Shown here piece after piece: positions 39,478-51,309 of a stretch of DNA of 64,000 bases. The translations under genes were made by a program, and so were the position numbers. Each line of letters begins with the position of its first letter. Position 1 is the stretch's first letter. Below the pieces are notes generated by a model, which saw only the letters and a program-made list of their open reading frames with translations, had not been told where the DNA came from and did not search any database. The DNA is from Arthrobotrys musiformis (taxonomy: Eukaryota; Ascomycota; Orbiliomycetes; Orbiliales; Orbiliaceae). The DNA lies in contig JAVHJL010000002.1 of NCBI GenBank assembly GCA_036971715.1, positions 3,814,501-3,878,500 of the forward strand, in the 5' to 3' direction.

Positions 39478-42400
39478 GGATATTTTAAAAATAATATAAC
39501 ACAATTATAAAAAATCTACAAATATAATGTAGTTAATCTTAAACTCTGCATTAATTTACAACAACACGGATTTAATTTTCCTACAAGAACCGTAATTCTC
39601 AAAAGAAAATACTACAATTATATACTTAGGGTTTAAACCAATTTTTTCAAACCCAAAAACCAATGAAACTAATAAAAACCGAAATAAAATAATTATTTTT
39701 ATAAAAAAGAATTTACTTTACAAAATCACAAATCGGGAAGATTAAATTAAAGATGAGGACTACCAGATAATTAATTTTAAATCAAACAAATTTAGAAAAA
39801 TCAGATTTATTAATATCTACAACAAAAAACAACAAAATACGGAAAATAGTAAATATATAATAAATCAACTCTTTAATAAGATCAAAGATTACTGCACCAA
39901 AAAAACATTATTAATCAGAAATTTTAATACTCATCACTCTTTATGGAACCCTAAAATTAAATTTAATTTAAAAACAGGAAAAATAATAAAATTAATCGAA
40001 AATAAAAATCTACAATTAATAAATAAAAATGGTATACCAACTTATTATAATGTCAGGAAAAATAATAAATCTGAATCTTTAATTATTGACCTATTTTTTG
40101 TAACTATTAATTTAAAAAAATTAATTATAGATTGGAAAATAAATAAAAAAATTGATATAGGATCAGATCATGAGGTAATTTTAATTAAAATAAAATTAAA
40201 AAAAAATGACTTAGTAGATAACCTTTTGTTAACTAACAAATTTAATTAAAATAAAACTAATTAAAAAAACTTCAAAAAAGAATTATTAAGTCTAGATAAA
40301 AATCTAAATAAAAATAATTTATGGAAAGATCGCCTTTTTTCATTTTATAAAAAAAAAAAAGATCTAGAAAATAATTTGGAAGTTGTAATATTTCTTTTTC
40401 AAAAAAATATAATTTTGGCAGTAGAAAGATCTACACCAACTTTAAAAATAATATTAAAATCAAAAATTTAATAGAATGAAAAAATTAAAAAAACAAAAAA
40501 AAAGATGTTACAACAAAAAAGGACATAAAAATTAAATAGGACCCAACAAAATTGGGAATTATTTAAAATCAAAAAAAATAAACATTTTAAAGAAATTAGA
40601 TTTTCTAAGGAGAAATTTTGAACTAATTTTCTAGAAAATGTAAAAGACAAAGAAATATTTTTAGCACTTAATTTTTCTAAACCTAGAAAAATCCAAAAAA
40701 TGCCAAATCTAATTTATGAGAACAAAAATACCCTTAATTTTGAAGATAAAGCAAAAATATTAAAAAAAGCATTATTTCCAAAACCACCAAATTATACAAA
40801 AACAACAAATCCACTGTTACCAGTGGAAATAACAATTAACAAAAAGTTAATGGAATGGAAAAAGATAAGAGATAGTGAAATCAAAGAAGCTATCTTCTCA
40901 TCCAATTCCAAAAAAGCACCAGGACCAGATGGAATTAATTTTCTATGTCTAAAAAGGGCTTACGAAATTATACCGGGAAGATTTAATGATTTATTCAAAC
41001 AATTATTAAATTATGGGTACCATCCAATATGCTTCAGAGAAGCAATTGGGGCAATTTTACCTAAACCAAATAAACCGGATTATAATATTCCAAAAGCTTA
41101 CAGAATTATTAGTCTCCTAAATTGTTTAGGAAAAATATCAGAGAAAATAATAGCAAGAAGAATAGCCTTCTTATCAGAAACTAATAAAATTCTAAATCCA
41201 GAACAAATTGGAGGCAGAAAACAAAGATCTGCAATTGATGCAGCTTTGTCATTAGTTCATGATATAGAAATGGCTAATTCAGAAAAGTTAAAAACCTCTG
41301 TTTTATTCCTAGACGTTAAAGGGGCTTTTGATAATGTTTCAAAGGAAAGATTAATTAATACCTTAGAAGACATGAAGTTCCCCAAACGATTAATTTCGTG
41401 GATTAATAATTTTATGTCCAAAAGATTAATTAAACTGGCCTTCGATGGACAAGTAGAAAAATTAAAACCAGTTGAAACTGGAATACCACAAGGTTCCCCA
41501 ATATCCCCAATTCTTTTTCTATTATATTTAACACCACTATTTAATTTATTAGAACAAAAAACGCCTTCTATCATTAAACCATCTTATATAGATGATTTGG
41601 CGTTAATTGCAACTAATAAAAAAATAGAAACAAATATATATGAATTAGAAGAAACTGCAAAAATAGCCTTTAATTGGGCTGCAGATAATGCAGTAGCTTT
41701 TGATGACATAAAATCAGAGCTAATTCATTTTAAAACAAATTTAAAAAAGAAAAATGAATTTGGGGAATTAAATATTGAGCTACCAAATGGTACAATAATA
41801 AAACCTACCAACAATATAAGGTGGTTAGGTATATATTTCGATATAAAATTGAATTTTAAACACCACATTAAAATAAAAACAAGTGCAGCAAATAAAATTT
41901 TAAATTTTATCAAGGCACTTGCTAATTCAGAAAAAGGACTTAAAACTAAAGCGATAATACAATTGTATAAAAGCTGCGTTTGTTCTATTTCCGACTATGG
42001 GTCTGAAATATGGTGGAAAAACCAAAAACAACAAAATGTTTTGAAAGAATTTAAATTAATTCAAAATAAGATGTTGAGAAAAATAACAGGAGGCTTCAAA
42101 ACAACTCCAATAAATATATTGGAAGTTGAGGCCTCTATTTTACCACCAGAAATAAGACTAAATGGGATACAAAGAAGGTATGCCCTAAGATCCCTTTTTC
42201 TTAATAAAAATCATCCAATAAAAAGAGATCTCCAGAGTCATTCCCACCAGAATTTAATTTTGGAAGAGAGGAAACAGGACTGGGACTTTATTTAAAATGG
42301 AATGAAAATAAAAAAGAAGGGGACAAAAAAGAATATGCCTCCACACTGGACAGAATACTATCAAGAATTAATTTCTTGATAAACCCATATACAAAAATTG

Positions 42401-43506
42401 AGGAATTAAATATAAAATTCAATCCACCTTGGATTGAAAATAAAATTAATTTCCTCATAAATAACGTACCCAAGGACTTAGAAGCAGAAAACCACAAAAA
42501 TAAAAAAGAAGTTGAACTAAATTCTAGGGAAAACTTACTTATTTATACAGACGGTTCTATGCTGGAAATAGAAAATAAAAATAATAAAAAAAAGAATAAT
42601 AAAAATAAAAAAGAAAAATCCTTGGGGGCTGGAATTTATGGAGAAATAGATAATAAATCTATTTTCGAAATTTATTTTAGTTTGGGAAAAAGTATGGAGG
42701 TATATGATGCAGAATTAATTGCTTTAAGGAAAGGGTTCGAAAAATCCTTTGAAGTAATTAATAAAAATAAAGAGGTGAAGAATATTTATTTCTTCACCGA
42801 CAACCAGGCTGCAATAAAAAGGTTACAAAACCTAAATTTAGGGCCTGGTCAGGAGACAACTTCAGAAATTTGGGATATGGCAAATGAATTAAATTCTAGA
42901 AATATTAACATATTTATAGAATGGGTCCCAGGTCACTCTGAAGTTGTTGGAAATGAAAAGGCAGATTACTTAGCCAAGGAAGCTGCAAAAATAAAAAAGA
43001 AAAGCCTATTCAAGTCCTTCGCCTATTTAAAAAGAAAAATTAAAGAAAAGGACTTACTAGAATGGGAAGAAAAATACAAAAAACAAAAAAACAGGCCAAA
43101 TTATATTAATAGGCCAAAGTTAAAAAGAAATAAGATATTTACTAAGTTTAGTAATAATTTTGTTTCTTCTTTAACTCAACTGAGGACTGGGCATGGGTAC
43201 TTTAACAGTTATTTATATAAAATTCCAAATTCTGGAATTTTAAATAAAAACTGTACATGCAGAAATAAGCCTCAAACACCAAAACACTTAATTATGGAAT
43301 GCAAAATCTATAATGAAGAGAGAGAGGTATTAAAAAGGAAACTCAAAAAAGCTAATAAACAATTAGATTATTACTTTTTATTATTTAATAATGAAGGTAT
43401 GATCTTTTTGGAAGAGTTCCTAAATAAAACAAATATTGCAAAAAGAAAATGCAATAAAAATCCTAAAAATGATTATTTCACAGGATGGGGAAATCTGGAA
43501 GTTTGA
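39470..43506 (+). pseudogene. LINE ORF2 remnant (L-B), RT and RNase H blocks still open
   Basis: The endonuclease part (39470 to about 40690) is riddled with stops. From 40700 the frame is open for 531 codons across the whole RT domain (APGPDG, LDVKGAFDN, GIPQGSPISP, YIDD), matching L-D residue for residue after the first 25 or so. A one-base deletion near 42226 shifts the frame and ends it at 42295. The RNase H part is open in another frame from 42376 to 43506 (YTDGSM, AELIAL, TDNQAA, WVPGHSEVVGNEKADYLA). It could encode separate RT and RNase H pieces but not a full ORF2 protein. Confidence 0.9.
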
Positions 43507-43819
43507 AAAAATGAAAAGGTTCCGGAAATGAGATATATCATTTTAATATTACATCAAAGTGGATGGGTAAGAACAACAGATATACGACATTGTTCTTTTA
43601 ATGGGAAAAAAGAAGAAAGAGACAAAAAGGGTTAGAAGGAACCTCAAAAAACAAAAAACAAAAATAAAAATAAAAACAAAAAACAAAAATAAAAAATGAT
43701 TTTATGTAGTTTTCATTTTTAATGAGGAGCGAAAATCATGTATTTTAATTTCTTTTCCTTCATTCCGCCATAACCGAAAGGTTGCATGCGTGTATGATAA
43801 ATAATAATAATAATAATAA

Positions 43820-44414
43820 CTAAAATTTTTTTTTTAATAAAAATTTATTTTATTTTTTATGCTAATTTATTATATTTAGTATTAGATAATATTTTTTTTA
43901 ATTAAAATTATAAAAAATAATTTTTATTAATTATTATTAATAATGAAAAAAAAATATAAAATTAAAAAAATTAAAATAAACCTATCTAACAATTAATATC
44001 TAATATTATTTATACTCAAAAATTATTTAATAATTTTCATAAATCCCATTTTAATTAATTTAATCCCTCCACCTAATATATTTAATTTTACCTCATTATT
44101 TCAATATAACCCAAAAAAATAAATTAATTAATCAAAATTTTCTAATACTTAAACATTACCTAAAATTTATTCTTAACATTAAATTTTTTTAACATTCAAA
44201 CACCAAAACCCATCTATATCAACCTATATAATAAAATTTAGAAATTATAAATTAAACTAACTTAAATTTAATAAAAAAATAAAAACAACTTAATTTATAC
44301 AAATTTATACAAAAATTTCCCGATAAAAATTAACAATAAAAAATTTGATTAAATAATAAAAAATCTCAATTCAATTATTTAGAAATTATTACAACAAATA
44401 ATTATTAAACCAAA
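43820..44414 (+). mobile_element. GypsyB fragment h (end-of-pol region)
   Basis: Matches GypsyB copy f from about 53318 onward and the reverse complement of copy b near 24540-24700. It is a plus-strand piece between L-B and L-C with no frame left. The junction with L-B is at the TAA repeats. The bases AAACCAAAA before L-C also precede L-A at window position 1-8. Confidence 0.65.
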
Positions 44415-46956
44415 AACGAACTTCGAAAATACCGACCCCCCATAACTTTTGAATGGAGTATCCAAAACCAAATAAAAGTACACCAATCGAAAGAGCGGAA
44501 AAATTTGATCAAAAATACTACAAAGTAAAAAAGTATATAAAGACCGATAAAAAATAATCATGATATAAAAATATAAAAATATTTACGATCGTCTATTATA
44601 TAAAAAAGGGATTTCTTGTTTAATTTAAACTAAACCTTTTAAAAATTAGTTTTAAAAATGGAGAACATACTAATTAGTTTATCTTTAGATGAACTAGTAT
44701 TAGTGATATAGGGTTTTAAACCTGTTTATTACAAAAAAAGACAGAGAAAACAGATATCAGTAGATACAATTAATTTAAGGGAAGAAATAAATAAAGAAGA
44801 TTTATTTTTGGAAATTAAAAAATTGAATAACCTTTTAAAAGAAAGAGTATAAGAGATAGAAGACCTAAAACAGGAAATAAAAAAGTTAAAAAGAAATAAT
44901 ATAAAAAAGACATACACCCAAATCGCCCAAAAAACATCAAAAATATTAAAAAAACAGGAAATAACCCAAAAATACCAAAAAACGCATAAAACACAAAATC
45001 TACAAAATCCACAAAATCCATAAAATTCAAAAATATCAATTAACCAACAAAAGTTAATTATTTTTAGAAATACTACGGAACCTCCCACCCAAAAACCAAA
45101 TATCTTTAAAAAAAAATAAATAAAATTCTCAAAAAAAAGCCTAATAACCTAGAATTAATTATTTCTAAAATTTCTCTAAATCTAAAAAAGAATCTAATTT
45201 TGATTACCTATAAAAACATTAAAAAAAAAGATATTCTAAAATATAAAAAAGAAATCTATTAAAAATTTATCAAAATAAATGAATATATATAAAGATTTTT
45301 TAAAATAAAGAGCTAGAAGTTCTTAATTATATACAAAATTTCTAAAAATCAAAAAATAAAAAATTTTAAAAAAAAAATAGAAATAAATAATACAATCAAA
45401 TTAATTAAAAATCTAAGATGGTTAATTAAAAAGAAAAAATTAAAAAAAAAAGAAATTCTCTTCTATAGTAATTACAAAAATAAAAATGGAAATAATAAAA
45501 ATATAAAATAAAGAATATATTTTTTAAAAAATGAAAAACTTAAAATAAAAAGATATATTAAATTCTCTAGAAATAATAGATATATAAATTATCAAAAAAC
45601 TGGCTACTATATATTAAATTGTAGAAATGAATCAGTCTATGAAATTTATATTGGAAAATACAAAATAATTAATTATTTATGTAATATATGCTAGAAAAAT
45701 AAAAAGTCTTGTAATTATATAAAATATAAATGTATTAATTATAGAGGAGAATATGGGGCAAAAAATTCCTTATATTCTAAAAACAAAAAACAAAATATTA
45801 TCTTAAATAAATAGGGATATTTTAAAAATAATATAATATAATTGTAGAAGATCTATAAATATAATGTAGTTAATTTTAAACTTTGTATTAATTTATGATA
45901 ATACGGATTTAATTTTCCTATAAGAACCGTAGTTTTTAAAGGAAAATACTACAATTACATATTTAAAATTTAAACTAATTTTTTTAAACCTAAAAACTAA
46001 CGAAATTAATAAAAATCAAAATAAAATAATTACTTTTATAAAAAAAAATTTACTTTACAAAATTATAAATTAGGAAGATTTAATTAAAGATGAGAATTGC
46101 TAGATAATTAATTTTAAATCAAATAAATTTGGGGAAATCAGATTTATTAATATTTATAACAAAAAATAATAAAATACAGAAAATGGTGAATATATAGTAA
46201 ATCGATTTTTTAATAAAATTAAAGATTATTGTACTAAAAAAATATTATTAAGAGATTTTAATGCTTATTATTCTTTATGGAATTTTGAAATTAAATTTAA
46301 TTTAAGAGTAGGAAAAATAATAGAGTTGATCGAAGATAAAAATTTATAATTAATAAATAAAAATGGTATATTAACTTATTATAATGTTAGAAAAAATAAT
46401 AAATCTGAATTCTTAATTATTGACTTATCTTTTGTAATTATTAATTTAAAAGAATTAATTATGGATTGGAAAATAGATGAAAAAGTTGATATAGAATCAG
46501 ATTATGAGGTAATTTTAATTAAAATAAAATTAAAAGAAAATAATTTAGTAGATAATTCTTTGTTAACTAATAAATTTAATTGGAATAAAACTAATTAGGA
46601 AAACTTTGAAAAAGAATTATTAAGGTTAGATAAAAATTTAGATAAAAATAATTTATGGAAAGATTGGCTTTTTTATTTTATGAGAAAAGAGAAGATTTAG
46701 AAAATAATTTAAAAATTATAATATCTTTTTTTTAAAAAAATATAATTTTGGTAGTAGAAAGATTTATACTAATTTTAAAAATAATACTAAAATCAAAAAT
46801 TTGGTGGAATAAGGAAATTGAAAAAACAAGAAAAGAGATATTACAATAAAAAAGGATATGGAAATTAAATAAAATTTAGTAAAATTAAAAACTATTTAAA
46901 ATTAAAAAAAATAAACATTTTAAAGAAATTAAATTTTTTAAGGAGAAATCCTGGAC
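44415..46956 (+). mobile_element. LINE copy L-C, 3'-truncated
   Basis: Begins AACGAACTTCGAAAATACCG and follows the LINE through the 5' UTR, ORF1 (44658-45814, full of stops) and the endonuclease part of ORF2 (from 45807), then ends abruptly at CTGGAC. The next base is the first base of the reversed tail of L-D. The rest of L-C is not found on the other side of L-D. It shows heavy C/T and G/A transitions. Confidence 0.88.
44658..45814 (+). pseudogene. LINE ORF1 remnant (L-C)
   Basis: ATG kept at 44658 and terminal TAG at 45812-45814. In-frame stops start within the first 25 codons, and the knuckle cysteines are partly replaced by tyrosines. The overlapping minus-strand frames at 44729-45088 are shadows of this sequence. 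Confidence 0.8.
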
Positions 46957-47271
46957 TATTATTATTATTATTATTATTTATCATACACGCATGCAACCTT
47001 TCGGTTATGGCGGAATGAAGGAAAAGAAATTAAAATACATGATTTTCGCTCCTCATTAAAAATGAAAACTACATAAAATCATTTTTTATTTTTGTTTTTT
47101 GTTTTTATTTTTATTTTTGTTTTTTGTTTTTTGAGGTTCCTTCTAACCCTTTTTGTCTCTTTCTTCTTTTTTCCCATTAAAAGAACAATGTCGTATATCT
47201 GTTGTTCTTACCCATCCACTTTGATGTAATATTAAAATGATATATCTCATTTCCGGAACCTTTTCATTTTT
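46957..47271 (-). other. LINE L-D 3' UTR, terminal stem-loop and TAA-repeat tail
   Basis: The region after the ORF2 stop holds the block shared with the SINE (about 47188-47240), an A/C-rich low-complexity stretch (47088-47130), and the end motif with a 4-bp stem and GNRA-type loop AACC-GAAA-GGTT (46995-47006 in reverse). A palindromic GCATGC and TAA repeats follow. LINE reverse transcriptases often recognise such 3' stem-loops. That role here is inferred. Confidence 0.75.
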
Positions 47272-50200
47272 TCAAACTTCCAGATTTCCCCATCCTGTGA
47301 AATAATCATTTTTAGGATTTTTATTGCATTTTCTTTTTGCAATATTTGTTTTATTTAGGAACTCTTCCAAAAAGATCATACCTTCATTATTAAATAATAA
47401 AAAGTAATAATCTAATTGTTTATTAGCTTTTTTGAGTTTCCTTTTTAATACCTCTCTCTCTTCATTATAGATTTTGCATTCCATAATTAAGTGTTTTGGT
47501 GTTTGAGGCTTATTTCTGCATGTACAGTTTTTATTTAAAATTCCAGAATTTGGAATTTTATATAAATAACTGTTAAAGTACCCATGCCCAGTCCTCAGTT
47601 GAGTTAAAGAAGAAACAAAATTATTACTAAACTTAGTAAATATCTTATTTCTTTTTAACTTTGGCCTATTAATATAATTTGGCCTGTTTTTTTGTTTTTT
47701 GTATTTTTCTTCCCATTCTAGTAAGTCCTTTTCTTTAATTTTTCTTTTTAAATAGGCGAAGGACTTGAATAGGCTTTTCTTTTTTATTTTTGCAGCTTCC
47801 TTGGCTAAGTAATCTGCCTTTTCATTTCCAACAACTTCAGAGTGACCTGGGACCCATTCTATAAATATGTTAATATTTCTAGAATTTAATTCATTTGCCA
47901 TATCCCAAATTTCTGAAGTTGTCTCCTGACCAGGCCCTAAATTTAGGTTTTGTAACCTTTTTATTGCAGCCTGGTTGTCGGTGAAGAAATAAATATTCTT
48001 CACCTCTTTATTTTTATTAATTACTTCAAAGGATTTTTCGAACCCTTTCCTTAAAGCAATTAATTCTGCATCATATACCTCCATACTTTTTCCCAAACTA
48101 AAATAAATTTCGAAAATAGATTTATTATCTATTTCTCCATAAATTCCAGCCCCCAAGGATTTTTCTTTTTTATTTTTATTATTCTTTTTTTTATTATTTT
48201 TATTTTCTATTTCCAGCATAGAACCGTCTGTATAAATAAGTAAGTTTTCCCTAGAATTTAGTTCAACTTCTTTTTTATTTTTGTGGTTTTCTGCTTCTAA
48301 GTCCTTGGGTACGTTATTTATGAGGAAATTAATTTTATTTTCAATCCAAGGTGGATTGAATTTTATATTTAATTCCTCAATTTTTGTATATGGGTTTATC
48401 AAGAAATTAATTCTTGATAGTATTCTGTCCAGTGTGGAGGCATATTCTTTTTTGTCCCCTTCTTTTTTATTTTCATTCCATTTTAAATAAAGTCCCAGTC
48501 CTGTTTCCTCTCTTCCAAAATTAAATTCTGGTGGGAATGACTCTGGAGATCTCTTTTTTATTGGATGATTTTTATTAAGAAAAAGGGATCTTAGGGCATA
48601 CCTTCTTTGTATCCCATTTAGTCTTATTTCTGGTGGTAAAATAGAGGCCTCAACTTCCAATATATTTATTGGAGTTGTTTTGAAGCCTCCTGTTATTTTT
48701 CTCAACATCTTATTTTGAATTAATTTAAATTCTTTCAAAACATTTTGTTGTTTTTGGTTTTTCCACCATATTTCAGACCCATAGTCGGAAATAGAACAAA
48801 CGCAGCTTTTATACAATTGTATTATCGCTTTAGTTTTAAGTCCTTTTTCTGAATTAGCAAGTGCCTTGATAAAATTTAAAATTTTATTTGCTGCACTTGT
48901 TTTTATTTTAATGTGGTGTTTAAAATTCAATTTTATATCGAAATATATACCTAACCACCTTATATTGTTGGTAGGTTTTATTATTGTACCATTTGGTAGC
49001 TCAATATTTAATTCCCCAAATTCATTTTTCTTTTTTAAATTTGTTTTAAAATGAATTAGCTCTGATTTTATGTCATCAAAAGCTACTGCATTATCTGCAG
49101 CCCAATTAAAGGCTATTTTTGCAGTTTCTTCTAATTCATATATATTTGTTTCTATTTTTTTATTAGTTGCAATTAACGCCAAATCATCTATATAAGATGG
49201 TTTAATGATAGAAGGCGTTTTTTGTTCTAATAAATTAAATAGTGGTGTTAAATATAATAGAAAAAGAATTGGGGATATTGGGGAACCTTGTGGTATTCCA
49301 GTTTCAACTGGTTTTAATTTTTCTACTTGTCCATCGAAGGCCAGTTTAATTAATCTTTTGGACATAAAATTATTAATCCACGAAATTAATCGTTTGGGGA
49401 ACTTCATGTCTTCTAAGGTATTAATTAATCTTTCCTTTGAAACATTATCAAAAGCCCCTTTAACGTCTAGGAATAAAACAGAGGTTTTTAACTTTTCTGA
49501 ATTAGCCATTTCTATATCATGAACTAATGACAAAGCTGCATCAATTGCAGATCTTTGTTTTCTGCCTCCAATTTGTTCTGGATTTAGAATTTTATTAGTT
49601 TCTGATAAGAAGGCTATTCTTCTTGCTATTATTTTCTCTGATATTTTTCCTAAACAATTTAGGAGACTAATAATTCTGTAAGCTTTTGGAATATTATAAT
49701 CCGGTTTATTTGGTTTAGGTAAAATTGCCCCAATTGCTTCTCTGAAGCATATTGGATGGTACCCATAATTTAATAATTGTTTGAATAAATCATTAAATCT
49801 TCCCGGTATAATTTCGTAAGCCCTTTTTAGACATAGAAAATTAATTCCATCTGGTCCTGGTGCTTTTTTGGAATTGGATGAGAAGATAGCTTCTTTGATT
49901 TCACTATCTCTTATCTTTTTCCATTCCATTAACTTTTTGTTAATTGTTATTTCCACTGGTAACAGTGGATTTGTTGTTTTTGTATAATTTGGTGGTTTTG
50001 GAAATAACGCCTTTCTTAATATTTTTGCCTTATCTTCAAAATTAAGGGCATTCCTGTCCTCATAAATTAGATTTGGCATTTTTTGGATTTTTCTAGGTTT
50101 AGAAAAATTAAGCGCTAGGAATATTTCTTTGTCTTTTGCATTTTCTAGAAAATTAGTCCAGGATTTCTCCTTAGAGGATCTAATTTCTCTAAAATGTTTA

Positions 50201-51309
50201 TTCCTTTTGATTTTAAATAGTTCCCAATTTTGTTGGGTCCTATTTAATTTCCATGTCCTTTTTTGTTGCAACATCTCTTTTCTTGTTTTTTCAATTTCCT
50301 CATTCCACCAAATTTTTGATTTTGGTGTTATTTTTAAAATTGGTGTAGATCTTTCTACTGCCAAAATTATATTTTTTTGAAAAAGAGATGTTGCAACTTC
50401 CAAATTATTTTCTAGATCTTCTCTTTTCTCATAAAATGAAAAAAGGCGATCTTTCCATAAATTATTTTTATCTAGATTTTTATCTAGACTTAATAATTCT
50501 TTTTCGAAGTTTTCCCAATTAGTTTTATTCCAATTAAATTTGTTAGTTGACAAAGGGTTGTCTACTAAGTCATTTTCTTTTGGTTTTATTTTAATTGAGA
50601 TTACCTCATGATCTGATCCTGTATCAATTTTTTCATCTATTTTCCAATCCATAATTAATTCTTTTAAATTAATGGTTGCAAAAGATAGGTCAATGATTGA
50701 GGATTCAGATTTATTATTTTTCCTGACATTATAATAAGTTGGTATGCCATTTTTATTTATTAATTGTAGATTTTTATCTTCGATCAACTCTATTATTTTT
50801 CCTGCTCTTAAATTAAATTTAATTTCAGGGTTCCATAAAGAGTGATGAGCATTAAAATCTCCGATTAATAATGTTTTTTTGGTGCAGTAATCTTTGATCT
50901 TATTAAAGAGTCGATTTACTGTATATTCACCATTTTCCGTATTTTGTTGTTTTTCGTTGTAGATATTAATAAATCTGATTTCCCCAAATTTGTTTGATTT
51001 AAAATCAATTATCTGGCAGTCCTCATCTTTAATTAAATCTTCCCGGTTTGTGATCTCGTAGGGTAAATTCTTTTTTATAAAAGTAATTACCCTATTTCGG
51101 TTTTTGTTGGTTTCGTTGGTTTTTGGGTTTGAAAAAATTGGTTTAAACCCTGAGTGTGTAATTGTAGTATTTTCCTTTGAGAACCACGGTTCTTGTAGGA
51201 AAATTAAATCCGTGTTGTCGTAAATTAATGCAGAGTTTAAGATTGACTGCATTATATTTGTAGATCTTCTACAATTGTGTTGTATTATTTTTAAAATATC
51301 CCTATTCAT
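47272..51309 (-). CDS. LINE ORF2 protein: endonuclease, reverse transcriptase, RNase H
   Basis: A 1345-residue polyprotein that would nick target DNA and copy the element RNA into the site. Residues 1-240 form an APE-type endonuclease (QHN near the start, FLQEPW, LIGDFNAHHSLW, TGSDHEV near 230). About 470-740 is the reverse transcriptase: APGPDG near 484, LDVKGAFDN, GIPQGSPISP, and YIDDLAL near 704 with both catalytic Asp present. RNase H spans about 1022-1160: YTDGSM, AELIAL, TDNQAA, and WVPGHSEVVGNEKADYLA, so all acidic residues are kept. A Cys/His segment (CTCRNK...HLIMEC) lies near 1261. The start ATG overlaps the ORF1 stop by 8 bases (ATGAATAG), suggesting termination-reinitiation. It is intact and probably able to act, though activity is not shown by sequence. 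Confidence 0.95.
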   Translation of the reverse strand: MNRDILKIIQHNCRRSTNIMQSILNSALIYDNTDLIFLQEPWFSKENTTITHSGFKPIFSNPKTNETNKNRNRVITFIKKNLPYEITNREDLIKDEDCQIIDFKSNKFGEIRFINIYNEKQQNTENGEYTVNRLFNKIKDYCTKKTLLIGDFNAHHSLWNPEIKFNLRAGKIIELIEDKNLQLINKNGIPTYYNVRKNNKSESSIIDLSFATINLKELIMDWKIDEKIDTGSDHEVISIKIKPKENDLVDNPLSTNKFNWNKTNWENFEKELLSLDKNLDKNNLWKDRLFSFYEKREDLENNLEVATSLFQKNIILAVERSTPILKITPKSKIWWNEEIEKTRKEMLQQKRTWKLNRTQQNWELFKIKRNKHFREIRSSKEKSWTNFLENAKDKEIFLALNFSKPRKIQKMPNLIYEDRNALNFEDKAKILRKALFPKPPNYTKTTNPLLPVEITINKKLMEWKKIRDSEIKEAIFSSNSKKAPGPDGINFLCLKRAYEIIPGRFNDLFKQLLNYGYHPICFREAIGAILPKPNKPDYNIPKAYRIISLLNCLGKISEKIIARRIAFLSETNKILNPEQIGGRKQRSAIDAALSLVHDIEMANSEKLKTSVLFLDVKGAFDNVSKERLINTLEDMKFPKRLISWINNFMSKRLIKLAFDGQVEKLKPVETGIPQGSPISPILFLLYLTPLFNLLEQKTPSIIKPSYIDDLALIATNKKIETNIYELEETAKIAFNWAADNAVAFDDIKSELIHFKTNLKKKNEFGELNIELPNGTIIKPTNNIRWLGIYFDIKLNFKHHIKIKTSAANKILNFIKALANSEKGLKTKAIIQLYKSCVCSISDYGSEIWWKNQKQQNVLKEFKLIQNKMLRKITGGFKTTPINILEVEASILPPEIRLNGIQRRYALRSLFLNKNHPIKKRSPESFPPEFNFGREETGLGLYLKWNENKKEGDKKEYASTLDRILSRINFLINPYTKIEELNIKFNPPWIENKINFLINNVPKDLEAENHKNKKEVELNSRENLLIYTDGSMLEIENKNNKKKNNKNKKEKSLGAGIYGEIDNKSIFEIYFSLGKSMEVYDAELIALRKGFEKSFEVINKNKEVKNIYFFTDNQAAIKRLQNLNLGPGQETTSEIWDMANELNSRNINIFIEWVPGHSEVVGNEKADYLAKEAAKIKKKSLFKSFAYLKRKIKEKDLLEWEEKYKKQKNRPNYINRPKLKRNKIFTKFSNNFVSSLTQLRTGHGYFNSYLYKIPNSGILNKNCTCRNKPQTPKHLIMECKIYNEEREVLKRKLKKANKQLDYYFLLFNNEGMIFLEEFLNKTNIAKRKCNKNPKNDYFTGWGNLEV

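Larger units (their letters stand above)
38073..43819 (+). mobile_element. LINE copy L-B, full-length mosaic of mutated 5' and clean 3' halves
   Basis: Starts at AACGAACTTCG and ends with the stem-loop (43772-43783) and TAA repeats. From the start to about 40770 it carries many C to T and G to A changes relative to L-D. From about 40771 to the tail it is almost identical to L-D, apart from a one-base deletion in an A run near 42226. GypsyB integrase-side sequence follows at 43820. Confidence 0.93.

Noticed and set aside
48281..50380. Plus-strand ORFs opposite LINE ORF2
   Set aside because: The sense strand carries a full endonuclease-RT-RNase H protein with all motifs; the antisense frames have no recognisable features.
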